From Petaurus breviceps papuanus (lineage: Eukaryota > Chordata > Mammalia > Diprotodontia > Petauridae), in assembly GCA_028583685.1 (NCBI GenBank), contig JAMXIF010000077.1, positions 11,313,122 through 11,377,121 of the forward strand: a stretch of DNA of 64,000 nucleotides, written 5' to 3'. The notes under the pieces are model-generated. The model saw only the letters and a program-made list of their open reading frames with translations. It was not told the origin of the DNA and searched no databases. The translations under genes were made by a program, and so were the position numbers. Below are positions 43,831 to 55,149 of the stretch, one piece after another; within the stretch, counting starts at the first letter, position 1; every line of letters begins with the position of its first letter.

Positions 43831-44136
43831 TGTCCTGGTTCTTACCTAATCTCTGTCAATTTTTCCCAAGTTTTGTTTGTTTATTTGTTTTAGCATGTTT
43901 TGTCAAATAGTGACTTCTTGAGTCAAAAATTTAGATCTTTGGGTTTATCAAATACTGAATTACTACAGACATTTAGTACTGTGTTTTGTGTACCTAAGCT
44001 ATTTGAGTGATTCACCACTCTATTTCTTGGCTAGATTGTTTTGATGATTGCCTCTTTGTAATATAGTGTGAAAGCTGGTACTGCTAAGACTCTTTCCTTC
44101 ATATGCATGACCTTTTGTTCTTCCAGATGAATTATT

Positions 44137-44215
<79 letters not shown>
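44137..44215. repeat. (TA)n(TG)n microsatellite nested in L1
   Basis: About sixteen TA units followed by about twenty TG units. The 'HTHTHT...IYIYIY' frame is an artefact. Confidence 0.92.
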
Positions 44216-44217
<2 letters not shown>

Positions 44218-44599
44218 AAATATTCTTTGGTAGTTTGAGTGGCATGGCACTAAATAAGTAAATTAATTTAGGGAGAATTATAATTTTTATTATATTAACT
44301 CAGCCTACTCATGAGCAACAAATATTTCTCCAGTTGTTTGCATCTTTATTTATGTGAAAAGTACTTTGTAATTGTGTTAATATATTTCCTGTTTTTTCTT
44401 GGCAGGTAAACCAGCAACTACATCATATTGCTAGTAGTTATTTTAAATTGAATTATTTTTTTTTCTGTGTCTTCCTTCTGGACATTTTTGGAGGCAATAT
44501 GTAGTAAAACCAATGATTTATGTAAGTCTGTTTCATATCCTTTGCTAACAACTTTGCAAAAGTTGCTCATGGTTTCAAATAATTTTAGATGATTTTAAT

Positions 44600-44875
44600 G
44601 GTAATGGGGATTTGAAGATCTTCCCTGCTACTGGTATTGGCAAGCAAAGAAGTAGGTAACACCTTGTTTCAGCTATTTAACTATTTAGCAGCTTGTTTCA
44701 GTTCATGATTGTATCAAGTAGTAAGATCCAGAACTTGTGAATCCCACAGAGAAAGTTGCCAATGTAACAAGAAGGAGTGGAACAGGGAGTAGCTAATACC
44801 AAATACAAGGAAAAACCCAAACTAGAGAGCCAGAATTGCTGAGCGATGGAGAGAGAGCGACAGAGACAGAGAGAC

Positions 44876-44906
<31 letters not shown>

Positions 44907-44919
44907 CAGAGACAGAGGC

Positions 44920-44989
<70 letters not shown>

Positions 44990-45985
44990 TGCCAGGAACC
45001 AAAATTTCTGGGAGTGTGCAGCATGGAGGCTGAGCTGCTACTGCTGGAGAGAGAGAGAACTGAGAAGTGAGAAGAACTGAGAAGGGAGCTCTTGTGGTGA
45101 AGGAGAAAAGTTGTGGTATCCCAGCACTCTATGTTTGTCTGTTCTGTCTGTGTTGATGTTTGTTTGTGATAGTTTGTACAAAGGCCCTGGGACCTTAGTG
45201 GAAGCCCTGAAAGAGGATTTTCTGGTTGTTTGTGTACAGAAGTCCTAGAGGAAGGTTTTGGAGGTCCTGGGGCTTTACTGATGATTTGTATAGACCTCCA
45301 GGACCTTGTTTGTGGGTCTGGGTTGATTTCACGGGCAGACAGTGAATCGATGGTGGTGCTGCCAGTGTGTATGAATATTATTGTGGCTCTGTCAAGCTTT
45401 GTATTCCCAGAAACAGGAACTGTGAAGGAATTGAGGTGGACTGGACACTGTGAGCTTCAATATGAAATGGGAACTGGACAAGGAAATGGACAAAGAACTG
45501 AACAAGGAATTGGGAGCTGCCTGCCTTTGAACCCAGGTGACAGTTGTATAGATTTGGGCAGAAACTGCGAACATGGAAGAGGAACCGTGGAAGCTGAGAG
45601 CCAGCCTTGAGCCAAGATGAAAAGATCTATTCTTGGGTACCTGATGCTGACTGACAAGATTATGATTTACTGTGACCTAGGGGGGGAGAACTTTGACATT
45701 TGTACTTTGTGTCCCAAGCCTCCTTAAGGATAATTGAATTAAGGACTTACTAAATGACTGAGTTACTAAATTAATGTATTTTGTTTAAAACTATGTGGCA
45801 ACTTTAGTGAAAACTATTGGCCATTTTAGTGATAAGTTGTTATCATAACATTGTGAATGCTGTACTTTGATTTCTATGAATGTTTTACTTTAATTTGCTG
45901 CTGAATAGAGAGTTCACTATACTATGTAATCAGAATCTTGAAGCTGTTCACAGCAGCAGTCCTCTGGAAAGCTTCTCATGCTTGG
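44600..45985. mobile_element. Uncharacterised insertion of about 1.4 kb within L1 ORF2
   Basis: Antisense L1 ORF2 sequence ends near 44600 ('aattttagatgattt') and resumes near 45985 ('tgatcatatagaattctgta') at about the expected next block. The intervening DNA is GC-richer than the L1 and includes a CAGA/GA tract and a region of short GGAACTGGACAA-like units (about 45416-45515). A 126-codon plus frame (45230-45610) has no known domain. An LTR-type fossil, an unnamed repeat or a duplicated genomic piece are all possible. I could not fix its ends or find a clear target-site duplication. Confidence 0.5.
44848..44987. repeat. (CAGAGA)n/(GA)n tract
   Basis: Purine tract passing from CAGAGACAGA units to a pure GA run of about 28 units. 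The 'RERERE' and 'SLSLSL' frames on the two strands are artefacts. Confidence 0.92.
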
Positions 45986-47521
45986 CTTTACAATGATCAT
46001 ATAGAATTCTGTAAGTATATCATCATATTCTCTTCAAAGAGGAGTAATAGTTCGCATTCTTCATTATCTATTCACCTTACTTCAACTTCTTTTTCTTTTC
46101 TGATTACCAAAGCTAGTATATCTAGTATAATATTGAATAATAATAGTGCTACGTTTCACTTCTAATTTTATCAGGAAGGCTTTTTGTGTATCTTCGTTCC
46201 ATATCAGGCTTGCTCTTGATTTTAGGTAGATAATGTTTGTCATTTTTAAGGAAAACTCCACTTATTCCTATGCTATCTAGTGTTCCCCCCCAAAATAGGA
46301 ATGAGTGCTTTATTTTTTCAAAAGATTTTTACGAATCTATTGAGATGATTATATGATTTTTGTTGTTTTTATTATTAATATGGTCAATTATGCTTATAGT
46401 TTTCATCAATGTTGAACCAGACCTGCATTCCTGGTCTAAACCCCACCCTATATTCATTTGTATTGCAACAGGAACTTTTTCTTAGGCAGTTCATTTATGC
46501 CTTGACAATTTCTTTTCCTAAGGATTAAGACATCTATATTTTTCTTTTGTTATTTTGGACAATTCATATTTTTATAAATATTTATCCATTTCACTTAGAT
46601 TGTCAAATGTATTGGTATATAATTAGGAAAGTAGCTAATAATAATTACCTTAATTTTATCTTCATTGGTGGAAATGAAACCTTTTGATTTTTGACAGAGG
46701 TAATTCAATATTTTCTTTCTTTTGTAAATGAAATTAATCAATCGTTTATCTATTTTAATTTTTTCTTAAAGACATCTCTTTTATTATTAATTTTATATAA
46801 ATTCTATAGTTATAGTGATGTTAATAATTAATTATAATTTATTATTATTTATGTATTCATTTTTCCATGTGATTTTATTAATCTGCCATTAATTCTCTAT
46901 ATTGCTATTTTGATGTTTAACTTTTGTTTTTAGTTTTTTTTTAATTGAATGTACAATTAGTTGATTTGTTCTTTTTCTTTTTTATTGATGTAGCATTTGG
47001 AGATATAAAATTTCCTTTATTGCTTTGGCTTCATCTCAAAAATTTCATATGCTCTCTTATTGGTGCCATTATGTTTAATGAAATTATTAAATGTTTCTAT
47101 GATTTGTTCTTTGATCCACTCCTTCAGGATTAGAAGATTTAGTTTCCAAATAACTTTTGATCTATGCTACTAAGGACTTAATTGAATGTACTTTGTTACA
47201 ATGTCAACTCCAAGTGTTTTATTTAATATTTCTGCATTTATCTATAAGGTCTTTATTCTCTAAAACATGGTGAATTTTTGTGAAGGTACTGTGGATATCT
47301 GAGTGAAAGATATACTACTCTCTATTATTATTCCATTTTCTCCATATTTAATTTCCTCACCTTTTTTCCATCTCCTTGACCTCTTTCTTATGTATTTTAT
47401 GGTTATATTTATCTTGTGGCAAGAGAGTCAAGTTCATGTCCCCTACTAGTAAAGTTTTACTATCTATTTCTTCATGTTACTCATTAACATTTCCTTTAAG
47501 AATTTGGTTAGCCTATTTCCC

Positions 47522-47640
47522 TTCTCTCAAGATGGTAGACAAAACACCTCCAAAGGAACCCAAGGAAAAAAAGGTCAAAAAGAAAAAAAAAAGAGAACAA
47601 AAAGGAAAATATGGCTGAAAGGGGGATGAAAAAGCCTTGA
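47522..47640 (+). other. Foreign A-rich segment between L1 parts, short Lys-rich frame
   Basis: Between the ORF2 part and the 5' UTR of the minus-strand L1 lies a plus-strand segment with 'ctctcaagatggtagacaaa' and a 28-codon frame at 47532-47618 beginning MVDKTPPKEPKEKK and rich in Lys. The sequence before the ATG resembles the start of a processed mRNA of a lysine-rich protein, but I cannot name a parent. It may be the residue of a retrocopy or simply an A-rich artefact. Confidence 0.3.
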
Positions 47641-48365
47641 TCTTCCTTGTGTTGATCTTCCCTGTTACCATAGTAGCTTTTTATGGTCAGTTTCTTTTTG
47701 GTTTGTTCATTTTCTAGCCTATTTATTGATTTTTGATATTTATGTTAAAATTGGGCTCTGTTCCCAAGGTGGAACAGGGGGCAATGTTGCAAGGTGGTAT
47801 GATTCAAGGTGAGATGTGGTCAGTGTTCTCATGGTCTATACTCTAGCGTTTACCCAGAAAGGGCCCCTATTTCCATACAACATCAAGTACTTGTGCTCCT
47901 CCTGGCCATGGAACTGTTTGACCAGTCTTCCTACTCTTCTGCAGGTGCAAGTGTTAGTGCTCCTTTATGCCTTGCAATTGCAACTAGGAGATGTTTATGG
48001 ATAATGTAATGGGTTCCTGTGCCCTGTGGCTCTTCAGAGTCCCCTGTAATTAATTTTTGATAGTAACTCCAACCCCTTACTACTTCTGTGCTGAGAGCCT
48101 TCAAATCTGCTACTTTCTCAATGGACTCCAGCATTCTTCTTTGGTGTTGCTTCCACGTGCATTCTGAGGTGGCCCCCACCCAGTGTCATAGACTTCTCCT
48201 ACTGAAATTTTATGTTGTCATAGTCTGTAAAAATGTTTCATTATGACCTTTTTGTTGGCTCTGTAATACTAGAATTCATTTTGGCACATTATTTTAAAGT
48301 TATCTGGAGGGGAATGTTGGGAGAGTTAAGCAGAATTGCTTATACTCTGCTATCTTAGTTCTCGG

Positions 48366-48867
48366 TTCTTCTCTTCTCTCTAAATATCTTTCCAGATGAT
48401 TGAAAATAACAATTCTTTAAATATTTCCTTTTTTTTAAATGAATTTTGTCTCATGATACCTTTCTTAAGTTTAAGGTATCTCTTCTTAATGTTCTCCTTT
48501 CATTTTTAATTCCATCCCCTTTAAATAGAAAATCCTTAATGTCTGTACCAAAAAGTTATCTTGAACTCCTTCTACATTGGAGAATTTACTTTTTCTCTGG
48601 CCTCAGCCTCTGCCATAATGACTTTCAGAAGAATAAACTGGTTTCAGCTATACGCCAATCCCCTTCCCTTTAGATGTGGCGTTGATTTCCTACCTCATTT
48701 CTCTCTGTTTCTTATTTTTCTATCTGAGTCCTGCTATAGTAGCTACCAGAAGCATCCTTCTCATATACCTCTTCTTCCTCCATCAGTGAGAAGGCAATGT
48801 TGAAGTGTGGTACTTCTTGTCACAGAATGGTGGAGTAAGAAGAGAGAAAGTATATGCCAGGAAAAAT
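48366..48867. other. Unassigned pyrimidine-rich stretch
   Basis: No recognised family between the 5' end of the L1 and the next SINE. Two overlapping 75-80 codon frames (48446-48803) have no motif. Confidence 0.35.
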
Positions 48868-49135
48868 TAGGTTGCTAGGTGATGCAATAGATAGATTACT
48901 CAGGCTAGACTCAGGAAGACATGAGTTCAAATATGACCTCAGATAATCATTAGTTCTATGACCCCAGGCAAGTCACTTAACTTCTTTTAAACTCACTTCC
49001 TTCATCTGTACAATAGGAATAATAATAACATTTATTTCCTAAGGTTTTTGTGAGGATCAAATGAGAGAATGATTGTGATGTGCTGACCACAGTGCCTGGT
49101 ACATTGTAAGCATGATATAAATGTTAGTTATTATT
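48868..49135 (+). mobile_element. tRNA-derived SINE (MIR/MAR1 type), near full length
   Basis: 'ggttgctaggtgatgcaata', 'gactcaggaagacatgagtt', 'tgaccccaggcaagtcactt', 'cttcatctgtacaataggaa', 'tgtgaggatcaaatgagaga' and 'gtgcctggtacattgtaagc'. Confidence 0.85.
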
Positions 49136-49275
49136 GGCTGTTATTATTAAATATTATCATTATTGGCTGTTATTATCATCTTTATTGTTGTAGTAAGGAA
49201 ATGTTAATCCCAGAGCACAAACCAGTGGGTTGGTTGTAGGTTCTGACAGAAGTGTAGTAAGTGTTATTGAGCTTA

Positions 49276-49415
49276 GGGGTGGCTAGGTGGCACAGTGAAT
49301 AGAGCACCAGCCTTGGAGTCAGGAAGACCTGAGTTCAAATCCGGGCTCAGACACAACACAAAAACTAGCCATGTGACCTTGGGCAAGTCACTTAACCCCA
49401 ATTGCCCTAAAAAAT
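49276..49415 (+). mobile_element. WSINE1-like SINE with probable target-site duplication
   Basis: 'ggtggctaggtggcacagtg', 'gagcaccagccttggagtca', 'gagttcaaatccgggctcag' and 'cacttaaccccaattgccct'. The flanks 'gttattgagctta' (about 49263-49275) and 'gttatgagcttta' (about 49418-49430) look like a target-site duplication with a small slip. Confidence 0.88.
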
Positions 49416-49534
49416 AGTTATGAGCTTTAGGAATGAGCCTTTTATACTAGAAATTCCTCAAGTTATCATTTTGTTAGGATTCTTGGTGTCATGGTCTAAA
49501 GATATAATGAGATTTCTTTAACTTTTTATAATAG

Positions 49535-49782
49535 CCAATGTTCAAATATTCTTTAAGATTTACAAATCATTTTTTCCATATATTATCACATTTCAACTGT
49601 ACAGAAATACTATGCAGTAGATTCTACTGTTAAACCCATTTTATAGATAAAAAACCTGAAGAAGACAGGTAGAAGTAACTTGCCAAGAGTCACAACAACT
49701 AGTAATTTTCTGCAGCAGGATTTGACCTCTGCTCTTCCTGACTTGAAGTTCAACTCTCTATCCACCTCCTACCTTGCTCTTA
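49535..49782 (-). mobile_element. MIR-type SINE
   Basis: Antisense: 'cccattttatagataaaaaa', 'aacttgccaagagtcacaac', 'gcaggatttgacctctgctc' and 'caactctctatccacctcct'. Confidence 0.75.
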
Positions 49783-50129
49783 CCTGTCCCATATGTGATT
49801 CATATTGGAAATTGAATATTTTTCTTTAATTCCACCATTCTTAGGAAAACTAAGATGTGAGCTTTTAACAAAGCCTTAAATATATTTTTCTTCTTCATCT
49901 TGAAAGTATTTCCTATTTGGGAGAGTTTGTGATACCTGGAGAAAATGTCTAATGTGTCACTTGGTTAGTCATGTGAAGAGAACAGCATTTTGCAAATCTT
50001 ATAAAATATCATTTTTTACCATTTAAAAATACATAATTGCCCTGATATTGGTTTATTCACTCAGAAAATAAAATGATTCCACCTTGTAATGACTTTTATT
50101 TGAGTAATTTATTCTGATTCAAAATACTC
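49783..50129. other. Unassigned stretch
   Basis: Unique-looking AT-rich DNA. Confidence 0.4.
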
Positions 50130-50400
50130 ACCATTTTTCTATTTTAAAGGCTCAATTACATTAAGCAGCAATTATTGTGCCCACAGAGGCTGGGACATTG
50201 CACTTACTTATGTCTTTGAAGGGATTGATATGTTCTAGGCTCAGGCATTTCATTTGATTGGGGGACCCTGATATCTAATGAAAGAAGAGTGAGGATCTTT
50301 TCCTCATCATTATTGGTTCATTAAACCCCACATTATGAAGCCCTAAGGGGAAGAATATTTAAAGTTGAAGCATAGGATTAAATCTATGGTTTTCCTATGA
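50130..50400. other. Repeat-free block, candidate conserved non-coding DNA
   Basis: Contains dense homeodomain-like words near its left end ('ctcaattacattaagcagca' with 'attattg', 50151-50178), and complex sequence with no coding frame. The regulatory role is inference. Confidence 0.3.
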
Positions 50401-51299
50401 AGGATAGTTCTTAAAGTATTTCATGTACAATGAGAATCAGGCAAAGGCAGACATTATTTCCTACACACAAAAGGTAGGCTAAACAGACACACTCACAAGG
50501 CTGCCTGTGAGCAAACAAACAAAAAGAAACAAACAAAAAAACACTCGAAATAAGATTCAGTGGTGTAATTATATACCATCTTATAATTTGCTAGGAGGAG
50601 AAAATCTGAACCTCATCAGAATGTAAGTCAGTGCATAGAACTGCTTATTAAACACTGTACATTTCACATGGGCTTTGTACTGCCCAAACATAGTATTAAG
50701 CTATCCTTGGCATATCAGTGGTAATCTTGATTGCTGCCATTCAGTTTCATTCAATGGACCCAGGTTCTCCAGACTCAAGAATGCTTGCAAGACTGACTAT
50801 ATCTATCTCTGGATAGATTATCACTTATGAAAGATCAGAAAAAGGAAAATCATGAAAGTGGAAAAGGCAAAGTCATCCTACACTAACTGCCACGTGGGTG
50901 AAGTCAGAATGAAGTTTGGTTGGAGAAGAGTCAGTTTTTCTCCACCTTTTAGTGGAATTGTAGGAGTTACATGATGAGTATTTGAGATTTTATTGAAGAC
51001 CGAGTCAATTGTCTTTCAGTTAATGTAGTACCATTTATCCCTTTGCCAAGTCATGCCAAAATAACAAATCCTTTCAGCAATGGGTTACATTGTGAATAGA
51101 TGTGATCAAGGAATTAATCATCTACTATGAACCAGAATACTCATTCAAGTTCTCCTTGAGGTGTCTAGAAGATTCCAGGGGAACTCTGGGTAAAAACTTC
51201 CTGTTATGTACCCTATAGAAAAATACAACCTCTTATATTTTTTTTAATTTTTCAAGGAGTTGAAGTATATCTCACAGTTTACATGTTATAGACTCTATA
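50401..51299. other. Unassigned stretch
   Basis: Unique-looking DNA. A 'caaacaaacaaaaagaaac' low-complexity patch lies at about 50513-50540. No repeat family recognised. Confidence 0.4.
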
Positions 51300-51390
51300 A
51301 CATGGCTATGTTCCTGGCCACATAGTAGGCTCTATAAAAATATCATCTTCATCGTCATCATTGCTGTCATCATCACCACCATCATTATCT
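51300..51390 (+). mobile_element. SINE tail followed by ATC repeat
   Basis: 'ggccacatagtaggctctat' with 'aaaaat' is the common SINE/L2 3' end, followed by (ATC)n at about 51340-51390. Confidence 0.55.
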
Positions 51391-51704
51391 ATTCTCTTTC
51401 CTTTTTTGATAGTCAGACCAATAACTTTTCTTAAGTTTTATGTCACCCAAATATCCACAATTTTCCACAAATTTCATTATTTCCACTACATGCTGAAGCT
51501 CATTAATGGCCACATGGTTATAACATTCCCAACAACTCTTTCAGTTCACTCAGGTATAGTAAAGATGGCCTAGTCAGATGTTCCAAAAAAGTTTTGCTGT
51601 TTTTCTCTTCTTCCACTACAGCTTAAAGTAAACATTCCCCCTTCTCTTTACGGTATTTTATAAGCATAATTAGTTTTGTGCTCTTGGCATTCATTGAATC
51701 AGAT
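51391..51704. other. Unassigned stretch
   Basis: Nothing recognised between the ATC repeat and the L3 copy. Confidence 0.4.
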
Positions 51705-52480
51705 TATTTCAAATTTGGAATAGACTCCAGAGGCCATCTAGTTCAACTGACAAGGGAAAAAAGAATTTATTTCTTCTACCCACCTGACAAGTGGCCATCA
51801 ATTCTTTCCTTGAAGATTTTCAATAAAAGGAAAAGCTACTACCTTACAATTTAGTACATTTCACTGTCAAATCACCCTGCTATTTAAATAGTTCATCCTC
51901 ACATCATACCTAATTTGCCTCTGTAAAACTTCCACTCACTGTTCCTTATTCTTTCCTCTAGGAGAAAGCATAATATATTTTTTTCCCTCTTTAAAATGAG
52001 AGATCTTTAAATACTTGGAAATAGTTATTATATTATCCCTAAGACTTCTCTTCTCTAGAATAAACATTTCCTATTCTTTCCAAATAACTTCATATATCAG
52101 GAACTCATATTATCTTTTATAGTATCTTACTGTCCTGGAAAATCTCCAGGTTGACAATCTCTTCCTGTTCTCAACTAAACAGTTTTTCTGATATGATTAA
52201 AGAGGAAATATTAACCACTTTCTAGAGATGACTTGCTTATTTTGTATTTGTTATGCAGATGTTTTAGACTAATTATTAGGTTTTACACTTATCTCTACTG
52301 AATTTTATTTTATTTATTTTGGATCATGTTACTAGCTTGTCAATGAATCTTATATCGCGAATTTCACTGATCTCTCTCTTTCTCTCATTTTTGTGTGAAA
52401 TTCAAATTTAATGAACATTTCTAACATGCCTTTATTCAAGTTGCATTCTCATAAGAACATGCCTCTCCTTTGTGTTTTGT
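51705..52480 (-). mobile_element. L3/CR1 LINE
   Basis: Antisense CR1-lineage order: 'ctccagaggccatctagttc', 'cacctgacaagtggccatca', 'attctttccttgaagatttt', 'taatttgcctctgtaaaact', 'taagacttctcttctctaga', 'ataaacatttcctattcttt' and 'acacttatctctactgaatt'. The right end fades out, with 'acatgcctttattcaagttg' as the last likely block. Confidence 0.75.
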
Positions 52481-52834
52481 TACATGCCCTTGTGTCCATG
52501 TTCTTCATATCCTCTTGAATTAAGTTGCTTAATTAATTTCTGTGTAAGTGAAGCCATGTTTCTGTAAAGTCCCTGTTCTTTTCTTCATAAAAATTATTTT
52601 TATATGTGTGTCAGTATTTTAGGGTCCTTCAATTTGTTAAGCATAAATTAGTCACCCAAAGACCAGCCTAAAATGATAAATTTCTACCTTAGAAGCTTGA
52701 TCATTTTGTGACAAATTTATTCTATTACAACTCATGATTATAGCATACTACAGTGTTGGGTTGGTTAACCATGTATATCAGTGAAGAAAATACCAACCTT
52801 ATTGAAATCACTGAAATTTTAATAGGTTAAAAAA
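52481..52834. other. Unassigned stretch
   Basis: It may contain decayed L3 sequence. Nothing else recognised. Confidence 0.35.
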
Positions 52835-53135
52835 ACAACAAATAATATTTCTATAGTACTTTATATTTAACAAAGTTTATAAATGGACACAAACATATAC
52901 ATGTGTATGTATACACATGCACACAATACATATATACATATAAATATATCTCTCTTATCTTAAAACAGCAAGGTGAGGTGGTTGCTTTTATTATTCCATT
53001 TTATATCAATGAGTTAACAGACACTGAGAGCATACATGAATTGTTTAGCATCACATATCTGGTAAGTTTGTGAGGCAGGATTCAAATTTAGATATACTGA
53101 CTCTAATCTAGTATTCTTTCCATCTATATACTATT
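52835..53135 (-). mobile_element. MIR-type SINE with internal CATA-rich patch
   Basis: Antisense: 'tttctatagtactttatatt', then a 'catatacatgtgtatgtata' patch (52885-52945), then 'aaacagcaaggtgaggtggt', 'catcacatatctggtaagtt' and 'gaggcaggattcaaatttag'. Confidence 0.6.
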
Positions 53136-53548
53136 AAACCAAGTATACTTTTCCATTACCAGGATTCATATTATGAGTGACATCCCAAGTTTCAATAATG
53201 CTCATGATGTGTTTTTCCTAATCTAACTGTACCTAATTTTATTTATTATCCATGCTCTATTCATGTGTGTATTGAGATCAGAACAGATGAGTATTAGCAT
53301 TGTTCTTTTACCTGAATATTTTCTCCTGCGAATTTTTGGAAACAAATTCTTCCTAAATGTCTTTTTAAAAAGAGATTTCCATAAGGAACCACATCTTATA
53401 AATATAACATGATATTCTACTGTTTCTTTTGTTCAATCTATTCTCTTTGGCCCTTCCTTGTGTGTTGCCTTGCAACTGCTATATATGGGTAGGTGTCACT
53501 CTCTCCTTCCAGTTCAAGTTGAATTCCCTTTGATTGGCTCTTTAAGTC

Positions 53549-53549
<1 letters not shown>
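53136..53549. other. Unassigned stretch
   Basis: Unique-looking DNA, no recognised element. Confidence 0.4.

Positions 53550-53594
<45 letters not shown>
53550..53594. repeat. (CA)n microsatellite
   Basis: About twenty-one uninterrupted CA units. Confidence 0.95.
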
Positions 53595-53595
<1 letters not shown>

Positions 53596-53889
53596 CACAT
53601 TTATATTTGCATATATGCATTCTTCTGACCCTCATTATATGCACTCCATTCCTTGCAAAGTTATAGATTCTAAAATCTCTAGCTTGATTCACTTCTAAAA
53701 ATGTGGTGGAAATAAAAATCTCTTTAATTGGAGCACTTTTTTAAAGTTCTGTTTATTTGAAGTTTTACTTTCATACCTAATAAAATCCAGATGTTAAATT
53801 ATGTACTTCTTTTTCCTTTTTAGGTCAAAAGGTACAAAACAATATTGACTTTCTAAGAACCATTTTTAAGCCCTCAATTTTAAAATTAT
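53595..53889. other. Unassigned stretch
   Basis: No recognised element. Confidence 0.4.
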
Positions 53890-54100
53890 TGTACTGATTT
53901 GCTTTTGGTCATTCAATTCAAACATTCCTTTTCTATGGGTCCTATTGACATGCTACTGAATCAGCAGAAAATCAGGAGATGCCAAGAATATTTGACAGCA
54001 ACCAAGTGGATAATTATTCATGAGACTATCAAGAGGTTGTTTGGGCATTACCATTTCTGTGTTTGCTTAGCCAGATCCCTCTGCATATCCTAGGAAAGTC
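53890..54100. other. Repeat-free block, candidate conserved non-coding DNA
   Basis: Complex sequence with 'tggataattattcatgagac' and 'gctactgaatcagcagaaaa' (a MAF/AP-1-like word). It contains a 64-codon frame with no motif. The call rests only on complexity and the absence of repeats. Confidence 0.25.
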
Positions 54101-54734
54101 AGAAGTTTGACATTTTCCTTTATAGATTTCCTTTTCCCACAATGAGTTTTTCTTTTTATTTATTTCTTTTTATTTTTTTTTTTACCCTTTGGACTCATAC
54201 AACTAGAATACAAGAGTTGTACACTTTGCCAAACATGGCTATATTTTCATGGCTCTCGTTGTATATCCAAATTAAAGATATAAATGCTTGCATGGCTTTG
54301 TATTTGTCCAGATTACAACATGGTATACCTGTATTAAGTATACATACCTTTGAAGATAGAAGATGATTGGAAAATTTAGTAAACACATAAGCCTCTTCCC
54401 CCCTCCTCTGTTTGTTATTCTCTATTCTGCAATAAGAAGGAAAACAAGTCAAATGAATGATGGTTTGAAAAGTATCTGTATGATTTTAAATAATAATGCC
54501 AACTTCATCTACCTCCTTCATGAGTTACAATATTCTAATTATGCTGAATTAATAGAACCTTGAGAAATCATTGTCTATATAATAATGAACACTCTATTCT
54601 CACTGGAACAAACTTTCCCCCAGAAATTGTTCTTCCCTTTTCTCAAAATCTCAATTTTTAAAATTTTATTTCACAATGAACTTTAATCCTAATCCTAAAT
54701 CATCTTTACTTTTAAGTAATTTTCAAATAAACAT
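54101..54734. other. Unassigned stretch
   Basis: T-rich patch at 54140-54185, otherwise unique-looking AT-rich DNA. Confidence 0.4.
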
Positions 54735-54925
54735 ATTATAAGATTATAGAATTAGGATTAGAATAGACTTTTGAGACATTGAGTTCATTACTCTTATTTT
54801 ACAGATGAAATAACTAATACCTTCAAAAGGTCAATTGATTCATCTGAATTTACATAGGCGGAAAGAATTTGAGGCAGAATTAGAATCCAGATCCTCTGAC
54901 TGAGCCTCTTCCACTGATTTGCCTT
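54735..54925 (-). mobile_element. MIR-type SINE
   Basis: Antisense: 'ctcttattttacagatgaaa', 'gaggcagaattagaatccag' and 'atcctctgactgagcctctt'. Confidence 0.65.
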
Positions 54926-55149
54926 TCCACCTGATTTTATTTTAACCAGACCTGTGATTTTGTTAGTGCAAGGTGAGGGACTTCTACTCATGTTGGAAAA
55001 CTTGCTACCAGTGTGTGTTGAGGACAGCTCTGCAACTTATATAGCCTTAAAGAGTTTCTTGGAGCACAGAGGAGTTAAGTGACAAAGTCTGGGACAAACA
55101 GACAGCTAGATATAGAGGTGGTGAGTTACAAGATGGTTTGTTTTGTTTT
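54926..55149. other. Unassigned stretch
   Basis: It may hold a decayed SINE head near 55095-55125 ('gacagctagatatagaggtg'). Confidence 0.35.

Larger units (their letters stand above)
43205..48365 (-). mobile_element. L1 LINE, long but rearranged copy with nested insertions
   Basis: Read from its 5' end on the minus strand: the 5' UTR starts near 48365 (complement of 'ctgctatcttagttc') and runs to about 47640, with blocks at 48175-48300 and 47760-48000. ORF1 and the endonuclease part are missing. The ORF2 interdomain and RT follow at about 47520-45990 ('ttctttgatccactccttca', 'caatgttgaaccagacctgc' and 'attcctgg' on the plus strand). More ORF2 lies at 44600-44230 and 44110-43850, and the C-terminal block at 43590-43205 ('gtgtgaggtagtacctcagt'). 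A SINE, a TA/TG tract and an insertion of about 1.4 kb break it. Frames are heavily decayed. Confidence 0.8.

Noticed and set aside
44698-45070. Arg/Glu-rich and Ser/Leu-rich frames on both strands
   Set aside because: Compositional products of the CAGA/GA tract.
45230-45610. A 126-residue open frame as a gene
   Set aside because: It lies in an uncharacterised insertion, shows short internal repeats and no known domain.
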